A stretch of DNA of 64,000 nt from Pseudomonas leptonychotis (GCF_004920405.1 NZ_RFLV01000006.1:124001-188000), one strand, 5' to 3'. Counted from the first letter of the stretch, positions 17,783-28,823 are shown. Notes: generated from the sequence alone by a model not told the origin. Made by a program: numbers and translations.

Positions 17783-18496
17783 ATGGCTCTCAGCATTGCT
17801 CTCGCACTGGCATTGGCGTTATTACTCGCCGGCCACCACCTCAGCCAGCTCGCCGCCAAACGCCATCAGCAGCACCTTGGCGAGCTGCAAGGTGCATTGC
17901 TGCAACGGGCTATTGACCTGCTGCATAGCCTGCAAAAACACCGGGGCCTGGGTGCCCAGCAAGATTTACACAGCACCAGCCAGCGCAATGCCTTAGCCCG
18001 TCATCTCGACCAACTCTGGCTGAACTGGCCCGGCCCCAGCTTGCAACTCGCGCCACTGCAAGAGGACTGGCCTCGACTGCGCCGCAATCCGGCTGACTTT
18101 GCCGCTCACTGCCAGGTAATCGATGGCTTACTGGAGGTTATTACATTACTGGAAACACGCCTCTACCAGGCCGGAAACCTTCACGTTCAAGGCGTCACTC
18201 ATGCGTGCCATGGCTTGGAAAACCTTGCCCGTCTACGCGGCTTGAGTGTGCGCGCCGCCAATTACAGCCAATGCCCCCAAGGCCTAAAAGAGCAAATTCA
18301 AAAGCTTTGTCTGGCACTGGAACAATCACCGGCCACCCCTCCCTTACAGAAGGTGCTGAAGCGCCTGGAAGATGAGTTGATCGACAGTCGCGAGGTGCGC
18401 CTGGCACCACAAGAGTGCTTTGCCTTACTCACGCCGCTGATCGACGAATGCGCTCAGCGTCTGCGTGGCCCACTGCACACGCCCCTCAAGGACTGA
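17783..18496 (+). CDS. Membrane-anchored protein of unknown function, possible NIT-like sensor
   Basis: A 237-residue protein with one N-terminal membrane segment (about 5-22) and a helical, probably periplasmic, remainder. The start is ATG at 17783-17785, with AGGAAA upstream. A longer frame start at 17687 adds no recognisable residues. The segment LLHSLQKHRGLGAQQ resembles the LQ-x-ERG helix of nitrate/nitrite-sensing (NIT) domains and similar all-helical sensors, but the match is short. There is no output domain, so it is not a complete receptor. It is divergent from the AraC gene. Function unknown. Confidence 0.6.
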   Translation: MALSIALALALALLLAGHHLSQLAAKRHQQHLGELQGALLQRAIDLLHSLQKHRGLGAQQDLHSTSQRNALARHLDQLWLNWPGPSLQLAPLQEDWPRLRRNPADFAAHCQVIDGLLEVITLLETRLYQAGNLHVQGVTHACHGLENLARLRGLSVRAANYSQCPQGLKEQIQKLCLALEQSPATPPLQKVLKRLEDELIDSREVRLAPQECFALLTPLIDECAQRLRGPLHTPLKD

Positions 18497-18566
18497 GCAC
18501 ACGTCTCTCCCACGGACCTGCCGCAACGGCTATGCTGGCAACCTCGACGTTCGCCAGGAGCTCACC

Positions 18567-18962
18567 ATGCTTGCCCCCCGTTTTACAGTGGCGCTCAGCC
18601 TTGCACTGCTCGGTGCCTGCGCGCAAACCCCCAGCAGTGTCACCTTGGAAGAGAAGCAACAAAGCCAATGTCCGCTGTCGCTGCAGGTCGGCCAACAATT
18701 TATTCTGCGCCTGCCCAGTAACCCCACCACCGGCTTTCGTTGGCTGCTGCGCGACTCCGCCCCACAAGTACTGCAAAGCCTCGGACCTGAGGTTTATACC
18801 AACCCGGAAGACGCCGGCCTGGTGGGCAGCGCCGGGGTTTCCACCTGGCGTTTTCAGGTGGCCAAGGCCGGCTCAGGCCAACTCGCCCTGACCTATGAAC
18901 GCCCATGGGAAGTCGGTGTAGTGCCCGCGCAACGGTTTAATTGCACACTTAACGCGCAGTAA
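18567..18962 (+). CDS. Chagasin-like (I42) cysteine protease inhibitor lipoprotein
   Basis: A 131-residue lipoprotein with signal sequence and lipobox LLGAC (Cys18). All three inhibitory loops of the chagasin (MEROPS I42) family are visible: NPTTGF at 52-57, the Gly-rich GLVGSAG at 84-90 and RPW at 112-114. Family members block papain-like cysteine proteases with these loops. The start is ATG at 18567-18569 with CAGGAG six bases before it. It stands alone between a membrane protein and cmoA. In Pseudomonas such proteins may protect the envelope from host or self proteases; this is inference. Confidence 0.87.
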   Translation: MLAPRFTVALSLALLGACAQTPSSVTLEEKQQSQCPLSLQVGQQFILRLPSNPTTGFRWLLRDSAPQVLQSLGPEVYTNPEDAGLVGSAGVSTWRFQVAKAGSGQLALTYERPWEVGVVPAQRFNCTLNAQ

Positions 18963-19203
18963 CGCTGGCGCGGCATTCTGCACAGGATCGACCTTGGGCG
19001 ATGCACATTAACGAGCTTGCGCAGCAGCTGGCTGGGGTGATCGCTATCGCTGTTTGCGCATTTGATACCCAGGCAAATCCACGAGCCCAGCCCTCTTATT
19101 AGGCACCATGCGGCTGATTTCCGACCAATCGATGTAATCAGCGTTTGGCTATGGGCTGTACTTGGCTAAAATGCCGGGCTTTATCGATCAGTGCGCAACC
19201 AAC

Positions 19204-19947
19204 GTGAGCAAACAGCCCGACCGTCTTTTCGCCCAACCCCTGGCCCAGGTCCCTGACTTCGCCTTTAACGAGGACGTGGTGCGGGTCTTTCCGGACATGA
19301 TCAAACGCTCGGTACCGGGTTACCCGACCATTGTCGAGAACATCGGCGTGCTGGCCGGCCAGTTCGCCCAACCGCACAGCGTGCTCTATGACCTCGGCAG
19401 CTCGCTGGGTGCGGTGACCCAAGCCCTGCGCCGGCATGTGCAGATCGACGATTGCCGAGTCATCGCGGTGGACAACTCCAGCGCCATGGTCGAACGCTGC
19501 CGCGAGTACCTGCACGCGCAGGACTCGATGTTTCAGGAGCTATTGCCCGTCGAGGTGATCGAAGCCGATATCCTCAACCTAGAGCTGCAGCCCACCTCTT
19601 TGGTGGCGCTGAACTTCACCCTGCAATTTATTCAACCCGAACAGCGCCTCACGCTGCTCACCCGGATTCGCCAGGCCTTGCTACCCGGCGGGGCATTAAT
19701 TCTTTCGGAGAAGTTGCGCTTCGAGGATAACCAGCAACATGAGTTACTGGGCGAGCTACACATCGCCTTCAAGCGCGCCAACGGCTACAGCGAACTGGAA
19801 ATTGCCCAGAAACGCAGCGCCATCGAAAAAGTCATGCTTCCCGATAGCCTTGAGCAACACCGCGAACGCTTGCTGGCCGCAGGATTCAGCCAGGTGGTGC
19901 CGTGGTTCCAGTGCCTTAATTTCGCCTCATTGATTGCCCTGCCATGA
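19204..19947 (+). CDS. cmoA: Carboxy-S-adenosyl-L-methionine synthase CmoA
   Basis: A 247-residue Rossmann-fold enzyme that makes carboxy-SAM from SAM and prephenate, the donor for 5-oxyacetyl-uridine at tRNA position 34. SAM-site motifs [16 protein letters not shown] and [14 protein letters not shown] and the family segment LSEKLRFED are present. The start is GTG at 19204-19206 ([13 protein letters not shown]), which gives the usual 247 residues. Earlier in-frame ATG/TTG codons would add residues unlike the family. The stop overlaps the cmoB start (ATGA), as expected for this pair. Confidence 0.93.
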   Translation: MSKQPDRLFAQPLAQVPDFAFNEDVVRVFPDMIKRSVPGYPTIVENIGVLAGQFAQPHSVLYDLGSSLGAVTQALRRHVQIDDCRVIAVDNSSAMVERCREYLHAQDSMFQELLPVEVIEADILNLELQPTSLVALNFTLQFIQPEQRLTLLTRIRQALLPGGALILSEKLRFEDNQQHELLGELHIAFKRANGYSELEIAQKRSAIEKVMLPDSLEQHRERLLAAGFSQVVPWFQCLNFASLIALP

Positions 19948-20912
19948 TTAATCGTCTTGATCTCGACGCCCTGCAAGCGGCACTTGCCGGCACGCCACTG
20001 CAAGACTGGTCCGCCGACTTACCCGGGCAAATCGACGCCAAACTGGCGATCGGCCACGGTGACTTACAACGCTGGTACGGCGCGGTGCAGGCGCTACCCG
20101 CACTGGACATCAAGCAGCTGGATTTACTGCACAGCTTCTGCCTCAACGGCCACTGCGATGAGCCTACGCGCGCCGCGCTGAAAACCGCGTTACAGGGCCT
20201 GATCCCTTGGCGCAAAGGGCCGTTTCATCTGTTTGACGTACACGTCGACACCGAATGGCGCTCGGACTGGAAGTGGCAACGGGTTGCCCCTTATTTGGAC
20301 TTGAAGGGCAAACGCGTACTGGATGTCGGCTGCGGCAATGGCTACTACATGTGGCGCATGCTTGGCGCCGGCGCAGACAGCGTAGTCGGCATCGACCCCA
20401 ACTGGCTGTTTCTCTGCCAGTTCCTGGCCATGAAAAACTACCTCCCCGACCTACCGGCCTGGCACCTACCGCTGGCGTTCGAGGAGCTGCCGGGCAAGCT
20501 GCAAGGCTTCGATACGGTGTTTTCCATGGGCGTGCTGTACCACCGCCGCTCGCCTATCGATCACCTGATTGATCTCAAGGATTGCCTGGTCAAAGACGGC
20601 GAGCTGGTGCTGGAAACCTTGGTGGTGGAAGGCGATGCTCAGCAGGTGCTGGTGCCAGAAGATCGCTACGCACAGATGCGCAACGTTTGGTTCCTGCCTT
20701 CGGTACCGGCCTTGGAGTTGTGGCTGCTCCGCGCCGGCTTTGTCGATGTGCGCTGTGTGGATGTCAGCACCACCAGTGTTGACGAACAGCGCTCGACTGA
20801 ATGGATGCGTTTCCAGTCGCTGCCTGAGTTTCTCGACCCGGCTGACCATAGCCGTACCGTCGAAGGCCTGCCTGCGCCGAGCCGCGCAGTGCTGATCGCC
20901 CGCAAACCCTGA
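19944..20912 (+). CDS. cmoB: tRNA U34 carboxymethyltransferase CmoB
   Basis: A 322-residue enzyme that uses carboxy-SAM to convert 5-hydroxyuridine to 5-carboxymethoxyuridine in wobble position 34. The cofactor motif [18 protein letters not shown] and the following [14 protein letters not shown] are clear, as are the family markers [16 protein letters not shown] and [16 protein letters not shown]. It shares four bases with cmoA and is surely cotranscribed with it. A REP-like palindrome begins two bases after its stop codon. Confidence 0.94.
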   Translation: MINRLDLDALQAALAGTPLQDWSADLPGQIDAKLAIGHGDLQRWYGAVQALPALDIKQLDLLHSFCLNGHCDEPTRAALKTALQGLIPWRKGPFHLFDVHVDTEWRSDWKWQRVAPYLDLKGKRVLDVGCGNGYYMWRMLGAGADSVVGIDPNWLFLCQFLAMKNYLPDLPAWHLPLAFEELPGKLQGFDTVFSMGVLYHRRSPIDHLIDLKDCLVKDGELVLETLVVEGDAQQVLVPEDRYAQMRNVWFLPSVPALELWLLRAGFVDVRCVDVSTTSVDEQRSTEWMRFQSLPEFLDPADHSRTVEGLPAPSRAVLIARKP

Positions 20913-20913
20913 T

Positions 20914-20978
20914 GTAGGGTGGATGGTGCTCTACCCATCCACCGCCCTGGTGGATGAAAACAGCATCATCCACCCTAC
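20914..20978. repeat. GTAGGGTGGAT dispersed palindrome, copy 1
   Basis: GTAGGGTGGAT (20914-20924) is matched by the inverted ATCCACCCTAC (20968-20978), with inner ATCCACC and GGTGGAT copies that make each half a hairpin. It fills the gap between convergent cmoB and pdxJ and may double as a terminator. Related copies are at 58250-58321 and 59435-59510. Confidence 0.8.
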
Positions 20979-20988
20979 GGGCTTGGAT

Positions 20989-21735
20989 TTAGCCGCGCCC
21001 CGAAGCCGCAACTATCAACTGTTTCATCTCCACCACCGCCTGTTTGAAACCAACAAACAGCGCATGCGCCACCAACGCGTGACCGATGTTCAGCTCGTTG
21101 ATCCCGGCAATCGCCGCCACCGGCTCGACGTTGTGGTAATGCAGGCCATGGCCGGCATTGACGATCAAACCATGGGCTAAACCGCACGCTACACCGTCGC
21201 GAATCCGCGCCAATTCACGCGCCGCCTCTTCAGGGCTGTGCGCATCGGCATAACGACCGGTATGCAACTCAATAGCCGGCGCACCCACGCGTTTGGACGC
21301 CTCAATCTGCTGCGCATCAGGGTCGATAAACAGCGACACCTCACAACCGATTTTGCTCAGGCGCTCAACCGCGGCGCGAATCCGCGCTTCCTGCCCAGCC
21401 ACATCAAGGCCACCCTCGGTGGTCAATTCCTGACGAGTTTCCGGCACCAGGCACACATGTTCAGGACGGATACTTTCAGCAAATGCGAGCATCTCTTCGG
21501 TGACGCCCATCTCGAAGTTCATCCGCGTCTGCATAACCTCCTTGAGCAGGCGCACATCACGCTCCTGGATATGCCGACGGTCTTCACGCAGGTGCACGGT
21601 AATTCCATCGGCACCAGCCTCTTCAGCGTCCAGCGCGGCCTTGACTGGATCTGGATAACGGGTGCCACGGGCCTGGCGCAAAGTGGCCACATGGTCGATG
21701 TTTACTCCCAGCAGAATACGATTGGCATCAGTCAC
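20989..21735 (-). CDS. pdxJ: Pyridoxine 5'-phosphate synthase PdxJ
   Basis: A 248-residue TIM-barrel enzyme that condenses 1-deoxyxylulose 5-phosphate with 3-amino-2-oxopropyl phosphate, the last step of de novo vitamin B6 ring formation. The N-terminal [14 protein letters not shown] and the [15 protein letters not shown] segments hold the active-site His, Glu and Arg residues. [10 protein letters not shown] near the end binds phosphate. GTG start at 21733-21735 with AAGGAG upstream, inside the 3' end of recO (8-base overlap). Confidence 0.95.
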   Translation of the reverse strand: MTDANRILLGVNIDHVATLRQARGTRYPDPVKAALDAEEAGADGITVHLREDRRHIQERDVRLLKEVMQTRMNFEMGVTEEMLAFAESIRPEHVCLVPETRQELTTEGGLDVAGQEARIRAAVERLSKIGCEVSLFIDPDAQQIEASKRVGAPAIELHTGRYADAHSPEEAARELARIRDGVACGLAHGLIVNAGHGLHYHNVEPVAAIAGINELNIGHALVAHALFVGFKQAVVEMKQLIVAASGRG

Positions 21736-22426
21736 GGTTCGGCTCCTTGAGCGTCATAAACAGTTCGCGGCTGACCAGCGGTCGTCCGCCTAAATGAGGA
21801 GCCAAGGCCTGACGCATCAGGCGCTTGGCAGCGGCCAAAGCACCCGGCGTTGTCCAGTCGGCCTCAGCCATGGCCAGCAACTCGATCCCGTGAAAAACCC
21901 CAGGTTGCAAATGCCCAACCGGCACCAAGCCGGTTTCGGTTTGCAGTCGATACAGGCCTGTTTCGGCGATGGGTTGGCCTTCGCTGTCCAGATTCAGGGC
22001 AAAACCATAGCCCAGCTCATCCAGCAAACGCCACTCAAAAGAACGCAGCAACGGCTCCAAGGCACGACCTTCAGCCAAGGCCAATACTGTCATGGCGTAA
22101 TGTTCAAAGACGGCCGGATGCGGCGCTTCAGCAGGGAGTAAGCGAATCAGCAATTCGTTAAGGTAGATACCACTGAACAGGGCCTCACCAACCAACAGAT
22201 TGGGGATACCAGCAGGCTCAAGGCGGCCAACGTTTTTCAGTTCGCCACGCCCTCGAAACTCAACTTCCAGCGGAATAAACGGCCGCGCCAGGCTACCGGC
22301 TTTACCGCGCGCGCCACGCAACACTGCGCGCAACCGCCCCTGGGGCGTGAGGAAGTCCACTAGCGCACTGCTTTCACGGTAAGCGCGGCTGTGCAGTACA
22401 TAGGCAGGCTGACTGTCTGCAAGCAT
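21728..22426 (-). CDS. recO: DNA repair protein RecO
   Basis: A 232-residue protein of the RecFOR pathway, which loads RecA on SSB-coated gaps and anneals complementary strands. The N-terminal OB fold begins [21 protein letters not shown], and the helical region includes [16 protein letters not shown], both characteristic. It lies 61 bases from era and overlaps pdxJ, in the conserved rnc-era-recO-pdxJ order. Confidence 0.92.
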   Translation of the reverse strand: MLADSQPAYVLHSRAYRESSALVDFLTPQGRLRAVLRGARGKAGSLARPFIPLEVEFRGRGELKNVGRLEPAGIPNLLVGEALFSGIYLNELLIRLLPAEAPHPAVFEHYAMTVLALAEGRALEPLLRSFEWRLLDELGYGFALNLDSEGQPIAETGLYRLQTETGLVPVGHLQPGVFHGIELLAMAEADWTTPGALAAAKRLMRQALAPHLGGRPLVSRELFMTLKEPNRD

Positions 22427-22487
22427 GGCCAGTGGTTACTCGAAGTGGCGGGCGTATACGTGGGCGCAAAGGCACGCCCACTCAACG

Positions 22488-23390
22488 TTAGATGTTGTCG
22501 TAACCAAGCGAGCGCAAGGCGCGCTCATCGTCCGACCAGCCACTTTTGACCTTAACCCAGAGGTTGAGCATGATTTTGGAGTCGAACATCACTTCCATAT
22601 CCTTGCGCGCCTCTTGGCCGATGCGCTTGATGCGCTCGCCCTTGTCGCCAATGATGATCTTCTTCTGCCCGTCACGCTCAACCAGAATCAGCGCATGGAT
22701 ATGCAGGATGCGTCCATCACGCTTGAATTCCTCAATTTCCACGGTGATTTGGTACGGCAACTCGGCCCCCAGCTGACGCATGATCTTTTCACGAACCAGC
22801 TCGGCGGCGAAGAAACGGCTGGAACGGTCGGTGACCTGATCTTCCGGGAAGAAATGCACGCCTTCCGGCAAGCGCTCGCCCACCAGTTTTTCCAGAGTAT
22901 CGAGGTTATGCCCATGCTGGGCCGATACCGGCACGATCTCAGCATTTGGCAACTGGGTAGCCAGCCACTCCAGATGCGGCATCAGATCAGCCTTATCCTC
23001 AACGCGATCGGTTTTGTTGATCGCCAGAATCACCGGGCCCTCAACGTATTGAATACGTTCCAGTACCATCTGGTCTTCATCGGTCCAACGGGTGCGATCG
23101 ACCACAAAGATCACCACGTCGACATCTTTCAGCGCCGACGAGGCGTTCTTGTTCATATAACGATTGAGGGCTTTCTCGTTGTTCTTGTGCAGGCCAGGGG
23201 TGTCGACATAGATCGCTTGCACCTCACCCTCGGTCTTGATCCCGAGCATGTTATGCCGCGTGGTTTGCGGCTTGCGCGAAGTGATTGCCAGCTTCTGCCC
23301 AAGGATGTGGTTAAGCAAGGTCGACTTACCCACGTTGGGCCGGCCGACGATGGCGACATAGCCACAGCGTGTAACAGGTAAATCAGTCAT
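22488..23390 (-). CDS. era: GTPase Era
   Basis: A 300-residue essential GTPase that binds 16S rRNA and helps mature the 30S subunit. G1 is GRPNVGKST (16-24), G3 DTPGL, G4 NKTD, and the C-terminal KH domain shows [21 protein letters not shown] (part). The start is ATG at 23388-23390, with GGAG seven bases upstream. Another ATG six bases earlier lies too close to that site. It overlaps the rnc stop codon by eight bases. Confidence 0.95.
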   Translation of the reverse strand: MTDLPVTRCGYVAIVGRPNVGKSTLLNHILGQKLAITSRKPQTTRHNMLGIKTEGEVQAIYVDTPGLHKNNEKALNRYMNKNASSALKDVDVVIFVVDRTRWTDEDQMVLERIQYVEGPVILAINKTDRVEDKADLMPHLEWLATQLPNAEIVPVSAQHGHNLDTLEKLVGERLPEGVHFFPEDQVTDRSSRFFAAELVREKIMRQLGAELPYQITVEIEEFKRDGRILHIHALILVERDGQKKIIIGDKGERIKRIGQEARKDMEVMFDSKIMLNLWVKVKSGWSDDERALRSLGYDNI

Positions 23391-24072
23391 TGCCATTCTC
23401 CACACCTAGGGCGATCAGCGCGGCAGCGGCTGCCACCTGCTCGGCAATACGCCGGCTAGCACCCTGCCCTAGGGTTTTATCATTCAATAAGGTGACCTGG
23501 CACTCGACCACAAATGTCCGGCAATGCGGATCACCCTGGATATCCGCCACGTCATAGCGCGGCAGCTCACAGCCGCGCGATTGCAGAAATTCCTGCAACC
23601 GGGTTTTCGGATCCTTGTTGGTGTCGACCAAGGTCAAACTGTCCAACTCGGTGGTCAACCAAGCCAGCACTCGCTCGCGGGCCGCGTCCATACCGGTGTC
23701 CAGATATATAGCCCCGATCAGGGCCTCAAGTGCATCAGCAAGAATCGACTCGCGACGAAAACCGCCGCTCTTCAACTCGCCGGAACCAAGACGTAGGTAC
23801 TCACCCAGATCAAAACCACGGGCCAGAATCGCCAGGGTTTCGCCCTTGACCAAGCGTGCACGCAACCGCGACAACTGCCCTTCGCGCGCCAGCGGAAAGC
23901 GCTGGAACAGCGCTTCGCCGGCCACAAAGTTGAGGATGGCATCACCGAGAAACTCTAGGCGCTCATTATTGCGCCCAGCAAAACTGCGGTGAGTTAGGGC
24001 CAGAATCATCAGTTCCTGGTCCTTAAAGGTATAACCGAGCCGCCGCTCGAGACGGGCTAACGATGCACTCAC
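23383..24072 (-). CDS. rnc: Ribonuclease III
   Basis: A 229-residue double-strand RNA endonuclease that processes rRNA precursors and regulates mRNAs. The signature [12 protein letters not shown] in the N-terminal nuclease domain carries the catalytic Glu and Asp residues, with the second metal site in [17 protein letters not shown]-terminal dsRNA-binding domain ends in [16 protein letters not shown]. The GTG start overlaps the upstream DUF4845 gene by four bases. Confidence 0.95.
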   Translation of the reverse strand: MSASLARLERRLGYTFKDQELMILALTHRSFAGRNNERLEFLGDAILNFVAGEALFQRFPLAREGQLSRLRARLVKGETLAILARGFDLGEYLRLGSGELKSGGFRRESILADALEALIGAIYLDTGMDAARERVLAWLTTELDSLTLVDTNKDPKTRLQEFLQSRGCELPRYDVADIQGDPHCRTFVVECQVTLLNDKTLGQGASRRIAEQVAAAAALIALGVENGND

Positions 24073-24446
24073 GGCATACGCACGCGGAATTCTTTATCGA
24101 AACGCACTACCAGATCGATATTTTGGATTAAGGGTTCGCGTTTTTCGTACTTCAGGTGTACACGAAATTCGTTGTTTTCGACTTTTACTTTAATCGCGTC
24201 CTGCATATTCAAATCTCGGATGCTGTTGACCTGCATCCCCTTGCTGATATGGCTATAGAAGTCGCCAACTGTTCGAACATCGAGCGCTTTATCAGTCTCA
24301 ACAGAGGTAATCATTTTTTCCAGCGCCATATTATCGAAATAATGCGGCAGCACCTTGAATGCTGCGCTGGCAAAAAAAGCAACAACAGTCAGCATCATCA
24401 ACCAACCAAGAATCGATATTCCCTTCTGTGAATGCGCAGATTTCAT
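24069..24446 (-). CDS. DUF4845 family membrane protein
   Basis: A 125-residue protein with one N-terminal membrane helix ([21 protein letters not shown]) after a short pilin-like QKG segment, and a small periplasmic domain. DUF4845 proteins are nearly always found between lepB and rnc in Pseudomonas. Their function is not known, though the N-terminus resembles type IV pilin-like proteins. The start is ATG at 24444-24446, with GGGGA upstream. An earlier TTG would overlap that site. Confidence 0.82.
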   Translation of the reverse strand: MKSAHSQKGISILGWLMMLTVVAFFASAAFKVLPHYFDNMALEKMITSVETDKALDVRTVGDFYSHISKGMQVNSIRDLNMQDAIKVKVENNEFRVHLKYEKREPLIQNIDLVVRFDKEFRVRMP

Positions 24447-24550
24447 ATTTGTCCCCAAGTTCGAGTGTTGTGAAAGCCATTACGGCTGGAGGCAAGACTA
24501 TATATAGCCTGCAACGCTGCATGTAACAGCGTCGCAGATTTATCGTCAGG

Positions 24551-25405
24551 TCAGTGAATCAGGCCGACGCGGGAAAAGTTGGGCAAGTTCCGCGACTTCG
24601 GATCGGGCCAGCTCATCCAGATAGCAAAGGCTTTGCCAACGATATTCTGATCCGGGACCATGCCCAGCAGCGGCTTGGGAATGGAAGGATCATTCCAGTA
24701 GCGACTGTCATTAGAGTTATCGCGGTTATCGCCCATCATGAAGAAATGCCCTTGCGGCACCACCCACTCACCACCCGGCTCAAGCCGATAACGCTGCATC
24801 TCCTTACGAATCTGGTGCTCTGCTTCACCAAGTTTTTCGCTATACAGCGTCGCGCTGCCCAGGCTGCCAGGTTCGTCGCCAATCAACTGCTGAGCCACAG
24901 ACTCGCCATTGATGGTAAGGCGTTTGTCACTGCTGTAAGCAATACGGTCGCCGGCCAAGCCCACCACCCGCTTGATGTAGTTGATGTTAGGATCGCTGGG
25001 ATAGCGAAACACCATCACATCACCACGCTGTGGCTCACCGACTTCAATCACTTTGGTGTCCAACACGGGCAAACGAATGCCGTAGGCAAACTTGTTAACC
25101 AGAATGAAATCACCCACTTCCAGAGTCGGTTTCATCGAGCCGGATGGAATCTGAAAAGGCTCGACCAAAAACGAACGCAACACCAGCACAATCGCCAGCA
25201 CCGGAAAGAACGACTTGCCGTACTCGACCAACAGAGGTTCTTTATTCAGACGATCAACCACCGCCTCATCAGGCTCGCTGACCTGACCGTGATAGGTACT
25301 GATCGCTGCTCGCCGGCGCGGGGCCAGAAAGATCAAATCGAACAACGCCAGGGCGCCACAGACGGCGACCGCGATAACCAGTAACAGCGGAAAATTGATC
25401 GACAT
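24551..25405 (-). CDS. lepB: Signal peptidase I (LepB)
   Basis: A 284-residue inner-membrane serine protease that removes signal peptides from exported proteins. Two N-terminal membrane segments (about 5-27 and 63-80) precede the catalytic Ser90 in PSGSM and the general base Lys145 in NYIKRVVG. The later box GDNRDNSNDSRYW is also present. It follows lepA after five bases, the standard lepA-lepB operon. Confidence 0.96.
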   Translation of the reverse strand: MSINFPLLLVIAVAVCGALALFDLIFLAPRRRAAISTYHGQVSEPDEAVVDRLNKEPLLVEYGKSFFPVLAIVLVLRSFLVEPFQIPSGSMKPTLEVGDFILVNKFAYGIRLPVLDTKVIEVGEPQRGDVMVFRYPSDPNINYIKRVVGLAGDRIAYSSDKRLTINGESVAQQLIGDEPGSLGSATLYSEKLGEAEHQIRKEMQRYRLEPGGEWVVPQGHFFMMGDNRDNSNDSRYWNDPSIPKPLLGMVPDQNIVGKAFAIWMSWPDPKSRNLPNFSRVGLIH

Positions 25406-25410
25406 AAGGT

Positions 25411-27210
25411 TTAACTATCCAACCTGAGTACAGCAAGGAAGGCTTCCTGCGGGATTTCCACATTACCGACCTGCTTCATGCGTTTCTTACCGGCCTTCTG
25501 CTTTTCTAGCAGCTTGCGTTTACGGCTGACGTCACCGCCGTAGCATTTGGCCAATACGTTTTTACGCAGCGCTTTGACCGTAGTCCGCGCAACGATCTGC
25601 CCACCAATAGCAGCCTGAATCGCCACATCAAACATTTGCCGAGGAATCAGCTCTTTCATCTTCTCGGTCAATGCACGACCTTTGTAGTGGGCGTTGTCAC
25701 GGTGCACGATCAACGCCAAGGCATCGACCTTCTCACCATTAATCAGTACATCCAACTTAACCAGATTGGCCGATTGATAGCGATCAAAGTGATAGTCCAG
25801 CGAGGCATAACCGCGGCTGGTGGATTTAAGGCGGTCGAAGAAGTCCAACACCACTTCGTTCATCGGCAAATCGTAAGTCACCTGCACCTGAGAACCGAGG
25901 AACAACATGTCGTGCTGTACGCCACGTTTCTCGATGCACAGGGTAATCACGTTACCCAGATGCTCCTGAGGCACCAGGATATTGGCACGCACGATCGGCT
26001 CGCGCATATCTTCAATTGCTGACAGGTCGGGAAGTTTCGACGGGTTATCGACGTAAATCGTCTCACCGGTCTTGAGCAACAATTCGAAAATCACCGTCGG
26101 AGCGGTGGTGATCAGGTCCAGGTCGTACTCGCGTTCCAGACGTTCCTGAATGATCTCCATGTGCAGCATACCGAGGAAGCCACAACGAAAGCCAAAGCCC
26201 AATGCATCCGAGCTTTCCGGGGTGTACTGCAAGGAGGAGTCGTTCAACGTGAGCTTTTGCAGGGCCTCACGGAAGTCCTCGAAATCATCGGAGCTGACCG
26301 GGAACAGGCCGGCATAAACCTGCGGCTGAATACGCTTGAAGCCCGGCAATACATCAACATCAGGCGTCGAACTCAAGGTCAGGGTGTCGCCCACAGGGGC
26401 CCCGTGAATATCCTTGATGCCGGCAATGATAAAGCCCACCTCACCCGCTTTGAGATCAGCAGTGGCGGTGTGCTTGGGGTTGAACACACCCACACTGTCG
26501 ACCAGGTGAATCTTGCCGGTGGATTTCACCAACACTTTGTCACCTTTCTTAATCCGCCCATGGCGCACACGCACCAAGGAAACCACGCCCAGGTAGTTGT
26601 CAAACCAAGAATCGATGATCAAGGCTTGTAGCGGATCTTCGATATTGCCGGTTGGCGCTGGAATGATCTGCACCAAGCGCTCAAGCACCTCATCGACACC
26701 CAGGCCGGTCTTGGCGCTGCAGGTCACTGCATCGGTGGCATCAATGCCGATGATCTTCTCAATCTCTTCTTTGACTCGGTCTGGATCGGCTTGCGGCAAG
26801 TCGATCTTGTTCAGCACCGGCATGACTTCAAGGCCCTGCTCGATAGCCGTGTAGCAGTTGGCAACCGATTGCGCTTCAACACCTTGGCCCGCATCGACCA
26901 CCAGCAGCGCACCTTCACAGGCGGCCAGCGAGCGGCTGACTTCATAGGTGAAGTCGACGTGGCCGGGGGTATCAATAAAATTCAACTGATAGGTAACGCC
27001 GTCACGGGCTTTGTAATACAGCGTGACGCTGTGCGCCTTGATGGTGATACCGCGCTCGCGTTCGAGATCCATGGAATCCAGTACCTGGGCTTCCATTTCA
27101 CGATCGGCCAAGCCGCCACACATCTGGATAAAACGGTCAGCCAGGGTCGACTTGCCGTGGTCAATGTGGGCGATGATGGAGAAATTGCGGATATGACTCA
27201 AATCACTCAC
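25411..27210 (-). CDS. lepA: Elongation factor 4 (LepA)
   Basis: A 599-residue translational GTPase that acts on stalled or mistranslocated ribosomes. G1 is AHIDHGKST (14-22), with DTPGHVDF (G3) and NKIDLPQ (G4). The LepA-specific C-terminal domain ends with [20 protein letters not shown] (part). Full length and no odd features. GTG start. It lies between mucD and lepB, as in other Pseudomonas. Confidence 0.97.
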   Translation of the reverse strand: MSDLSHIRNFSIIAHIDHGKSTLADRFIQMCGGLADREMEAQVLDSMDLERERGITIKAHSVTLYYKARDGVTYQLNFIDTPGHVDFTYEVSRSLAACEGALLVVDAGQGVEAQSVANCYTAIEQGLEVMPVLNKIDLPQADPDRVKEEIEKIIGIDATDAVTCSAKTGLGVDEVLERLVQIIPAPTGNIEDPLQALIIDSWFDNYLGVVSLVRVRHGRIKKGDKVLVKSTGKIHLVDSVGVFNPKHTATADLKAGEVGFIIAGIKDIHGAPVGDTLTLSSTPDVDVLPGFKRIQPQVYAGLFPVSSDDFEDFREALQKLTLNDSSLQYTPESSDALGFGFRCGFLGMLHMEIIQERLEREYDLDLITTAPTVIFELLLKTGETIYVDNPSKLPDLSAIEDMREPIVRANILVPQEHLGNVITLCIEKRGVQHDMLFLGSQVQVTYDLPMNEVVLDFFDRLKSTSRGYASLDYHFDRYQSANLVKLDVLINGEKVDALALIVHRDNAHYKGRALTEKMKELIPRQMFDVAIQAAIGGQIVARTTVKALRKNVLAKCYGGDVSRKRKLLEKQKAGKKRMKQVGNVEIPQEAFLAVLRLDS

Positions 27211-27315
27211 GGATCAACACTCGAAAAGGTCGCAGGCGACTGCCCGCCGAAAATAGCCGCGAAGTGTACCCGAAAGCCACCTTGCACGTCATCAAGGCCG
27301 CGAAGCAGCACAATG

Positions 27316-27341
27316 GAAAAGGGCGACCGAAGTCGCCCTTT
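27316..27341 (-). terminator. Terminator after mucD
   Basis: The arms AAAAGGGCGAC and GTCGCCCTTT pair around CGAA and end in a T-run on the minus strand (CCCTTTTCC). It lies 16 bases past the mucD stop, separating algU-mucABCD from lepA-lepB. Confidence 0.8.
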
Positions 27342-27357
27342 CACCCAACTAACGTCG

Positions 27358-28794
27358 TTAATCGGCCAGTTTGAAGGTGATAAAACTGGCGCGCCCCTGA
27401 CGCAACACGCGCATCGAGACAGAACGATTTTTCGGCAGCGCCTGTGCCACCTCAGTAAAAGTCTTGGCAGAATTGATCGCTTGATTGTTCAGGTGGGTAA
27501 CCACATCGCCCGGACGCAAGCCAATCAGAGCCGCAGGCCCCTCCTGCACCTCGGAGATCACCACCCCCCCATTCAAATCAAGACCCTTCTTCTGCTCAGC
27601 GGTCAGCTCAACCACTTTGACACCCAGACGATTGCTGCTGCGCTCAACCCCTGAGGCGGTGTTGCCTGCCAAGGTTTCGCCATCCTCAGGCAGCGCACCA
27701 ATGGTCAACCGCAACTTCTTGCGTGCGCCATCACGCACCACGTCCAACTCGGCAGTGGTGCCAGGCTTAAGCGCACCAACCAGATGCGGCAAATCGGCAG
27801 ACATGATGATCGACTTGCCGTCCAAACTGAGGATGACATCACCGACCTGTAAGCCACCCTTGGCGGCAGGCCCCTCCTCCAGCACTTGGGCTACCAGCGC
27901 ACCAGCTGGTTTATCCAGACCAAACGACTCCGCCAGATCCTTGTTCACTTCCTGAATAACCACACCCAACCAGCCACGACTGACCTTACCGTCCGACTTA
28001 AGCTGATCAGCCACATCCATGGCCACACTCATGGGGATCGCAAACGACAGACCCATAAAGCCGCCGGAACGGGTGAAAATCTGCGAGTTGATACCGACCA
28101 CTTCACCTGCCAGGTTGAACAACGGGCCACCAGAGTTACCCGGATTGATCGCCACGTCAGTCTGAATGAACGGCACATAGCTCTCGTTCGGCAGACTACG
28201 GCCTTTAGCACTGACAATCCCGGCAGTTACCGAGTGATCAAAACCGAAAGGTGAGCCGATCGCCAAAACCCACTCGCCCACTTTCAACTCTTCGGACTTA
28301 CCTAGTTTGACGGTCGGCAGGCCTGAACCCTCAACCTTGAGCAACGCCACATCGCTGCGCGGGTCAGCACCAATCAATTTGGCTTCCAACTCACTGCGGT
28401 CAGAGAGGCGCACGATAATCTCATCGGCGTCAGCCACCACATGGTTGTTGGTCAGCACATAACCATCAGCAGAAATGATAAAGCCCGAGCCTAGCGACTG
28501 AGCCTCACGCTGACGACCGCCACTTGGTGCGCGCGGCACTTGAGGTATGTTGCGCTCGAAGAACTCCCGAAACATCGGCGGCAGGCCTTCCAAATCAGGC
28601 ACATTGAGCTGGCCACTGCCAGCCACCGCACGATCCGGCATCTTTTGCCGGGTACTGATATTGACGACCGCCGGTGATGCTTGCTCAACCAGCTCGGTGA
28701 AATCCGGCAAGCTCGCTTGAGCAAACAATGTTTGCCCCATCAGCAGCACAGCAAATAACCCACTAAAAGAAGATTTCAGACCAAGCTTCGACAT
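27358..28794 (-). CDS. mucD: Periplasmic serine protease MucD (DegP-like)
   Basis: A 478-residue HtrA/DegP-family protease and chaperone. It has a signal peptide, a trypsin-like domain with catalytic His (VLTNNHVVAD), Asp (DPRSDVALLKV) and Ser (NPGNSGGPLF), and two PDZ domains (SRGWLGVVIQ onward; LGVKVVELTAEQ onward). In P. aeruginosa MucD clears misfolded envelope proteins and so lowers AlgU activation. ATG start at 28792-28794, with GGGGAG upstream. The ATG twelve bases earlier lies before that site. Confidence 0.95.
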   Translation of the reverse strand: MSKLGLKSSFSGLFAVLLMGQTLFAQASLPDFTELVEQASPAVVNISTRQKMPDRAVAGSGQLNVPDLEGLPPMFREFFERNIPQVPRAPSGGRQREAQSLGSGFIISADGYVLTNNHVVADADEIIVRLSDRSELEAKLIGADPRSDVALLKVEGSGLPTVKLGKSEELKVGEWVLAIGSPFGFDHSVTAGIVSAKGRSLPNESYVPFIQTDVAINPGNSGGPLFNLAGEVVGINSQIFTRSGGFMGLSFAIPMSVAMDVADQLKSDGKVSRGWLGVVIQEVNKDLAESFGLDKPAGALVAQVLEEGPAAKGGLQVGDVILSLDGKSIIMSADLPHLVGALKPGTTAELDVVRDGARKKLRLTIGALPEDGETLAGNTASGVERSSNRLGVKVVELTAEQKKGLDLNGGVVISEVQEGPAALIGLRPGDVVTHLNNQAINSAKTFTEVAQALPKNRSVSMRVLRQGRASFITFKLAD

Positions 28795-28823
28795 ACAACT
28801 CCCCATCTAGGTCAGCAAAAGTC

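Noticed and set aside
22425..23381. 318-codon plus-strand frame opposite era
   Set aside because: Fully antisense to era, which is certain from its GTPase motifs.
26791..27654. 287-codon plus-strand frame across the lepA/mucD gap
   Set aside because: Antisense to lepA and mucD ends and running through the mucD terminator.
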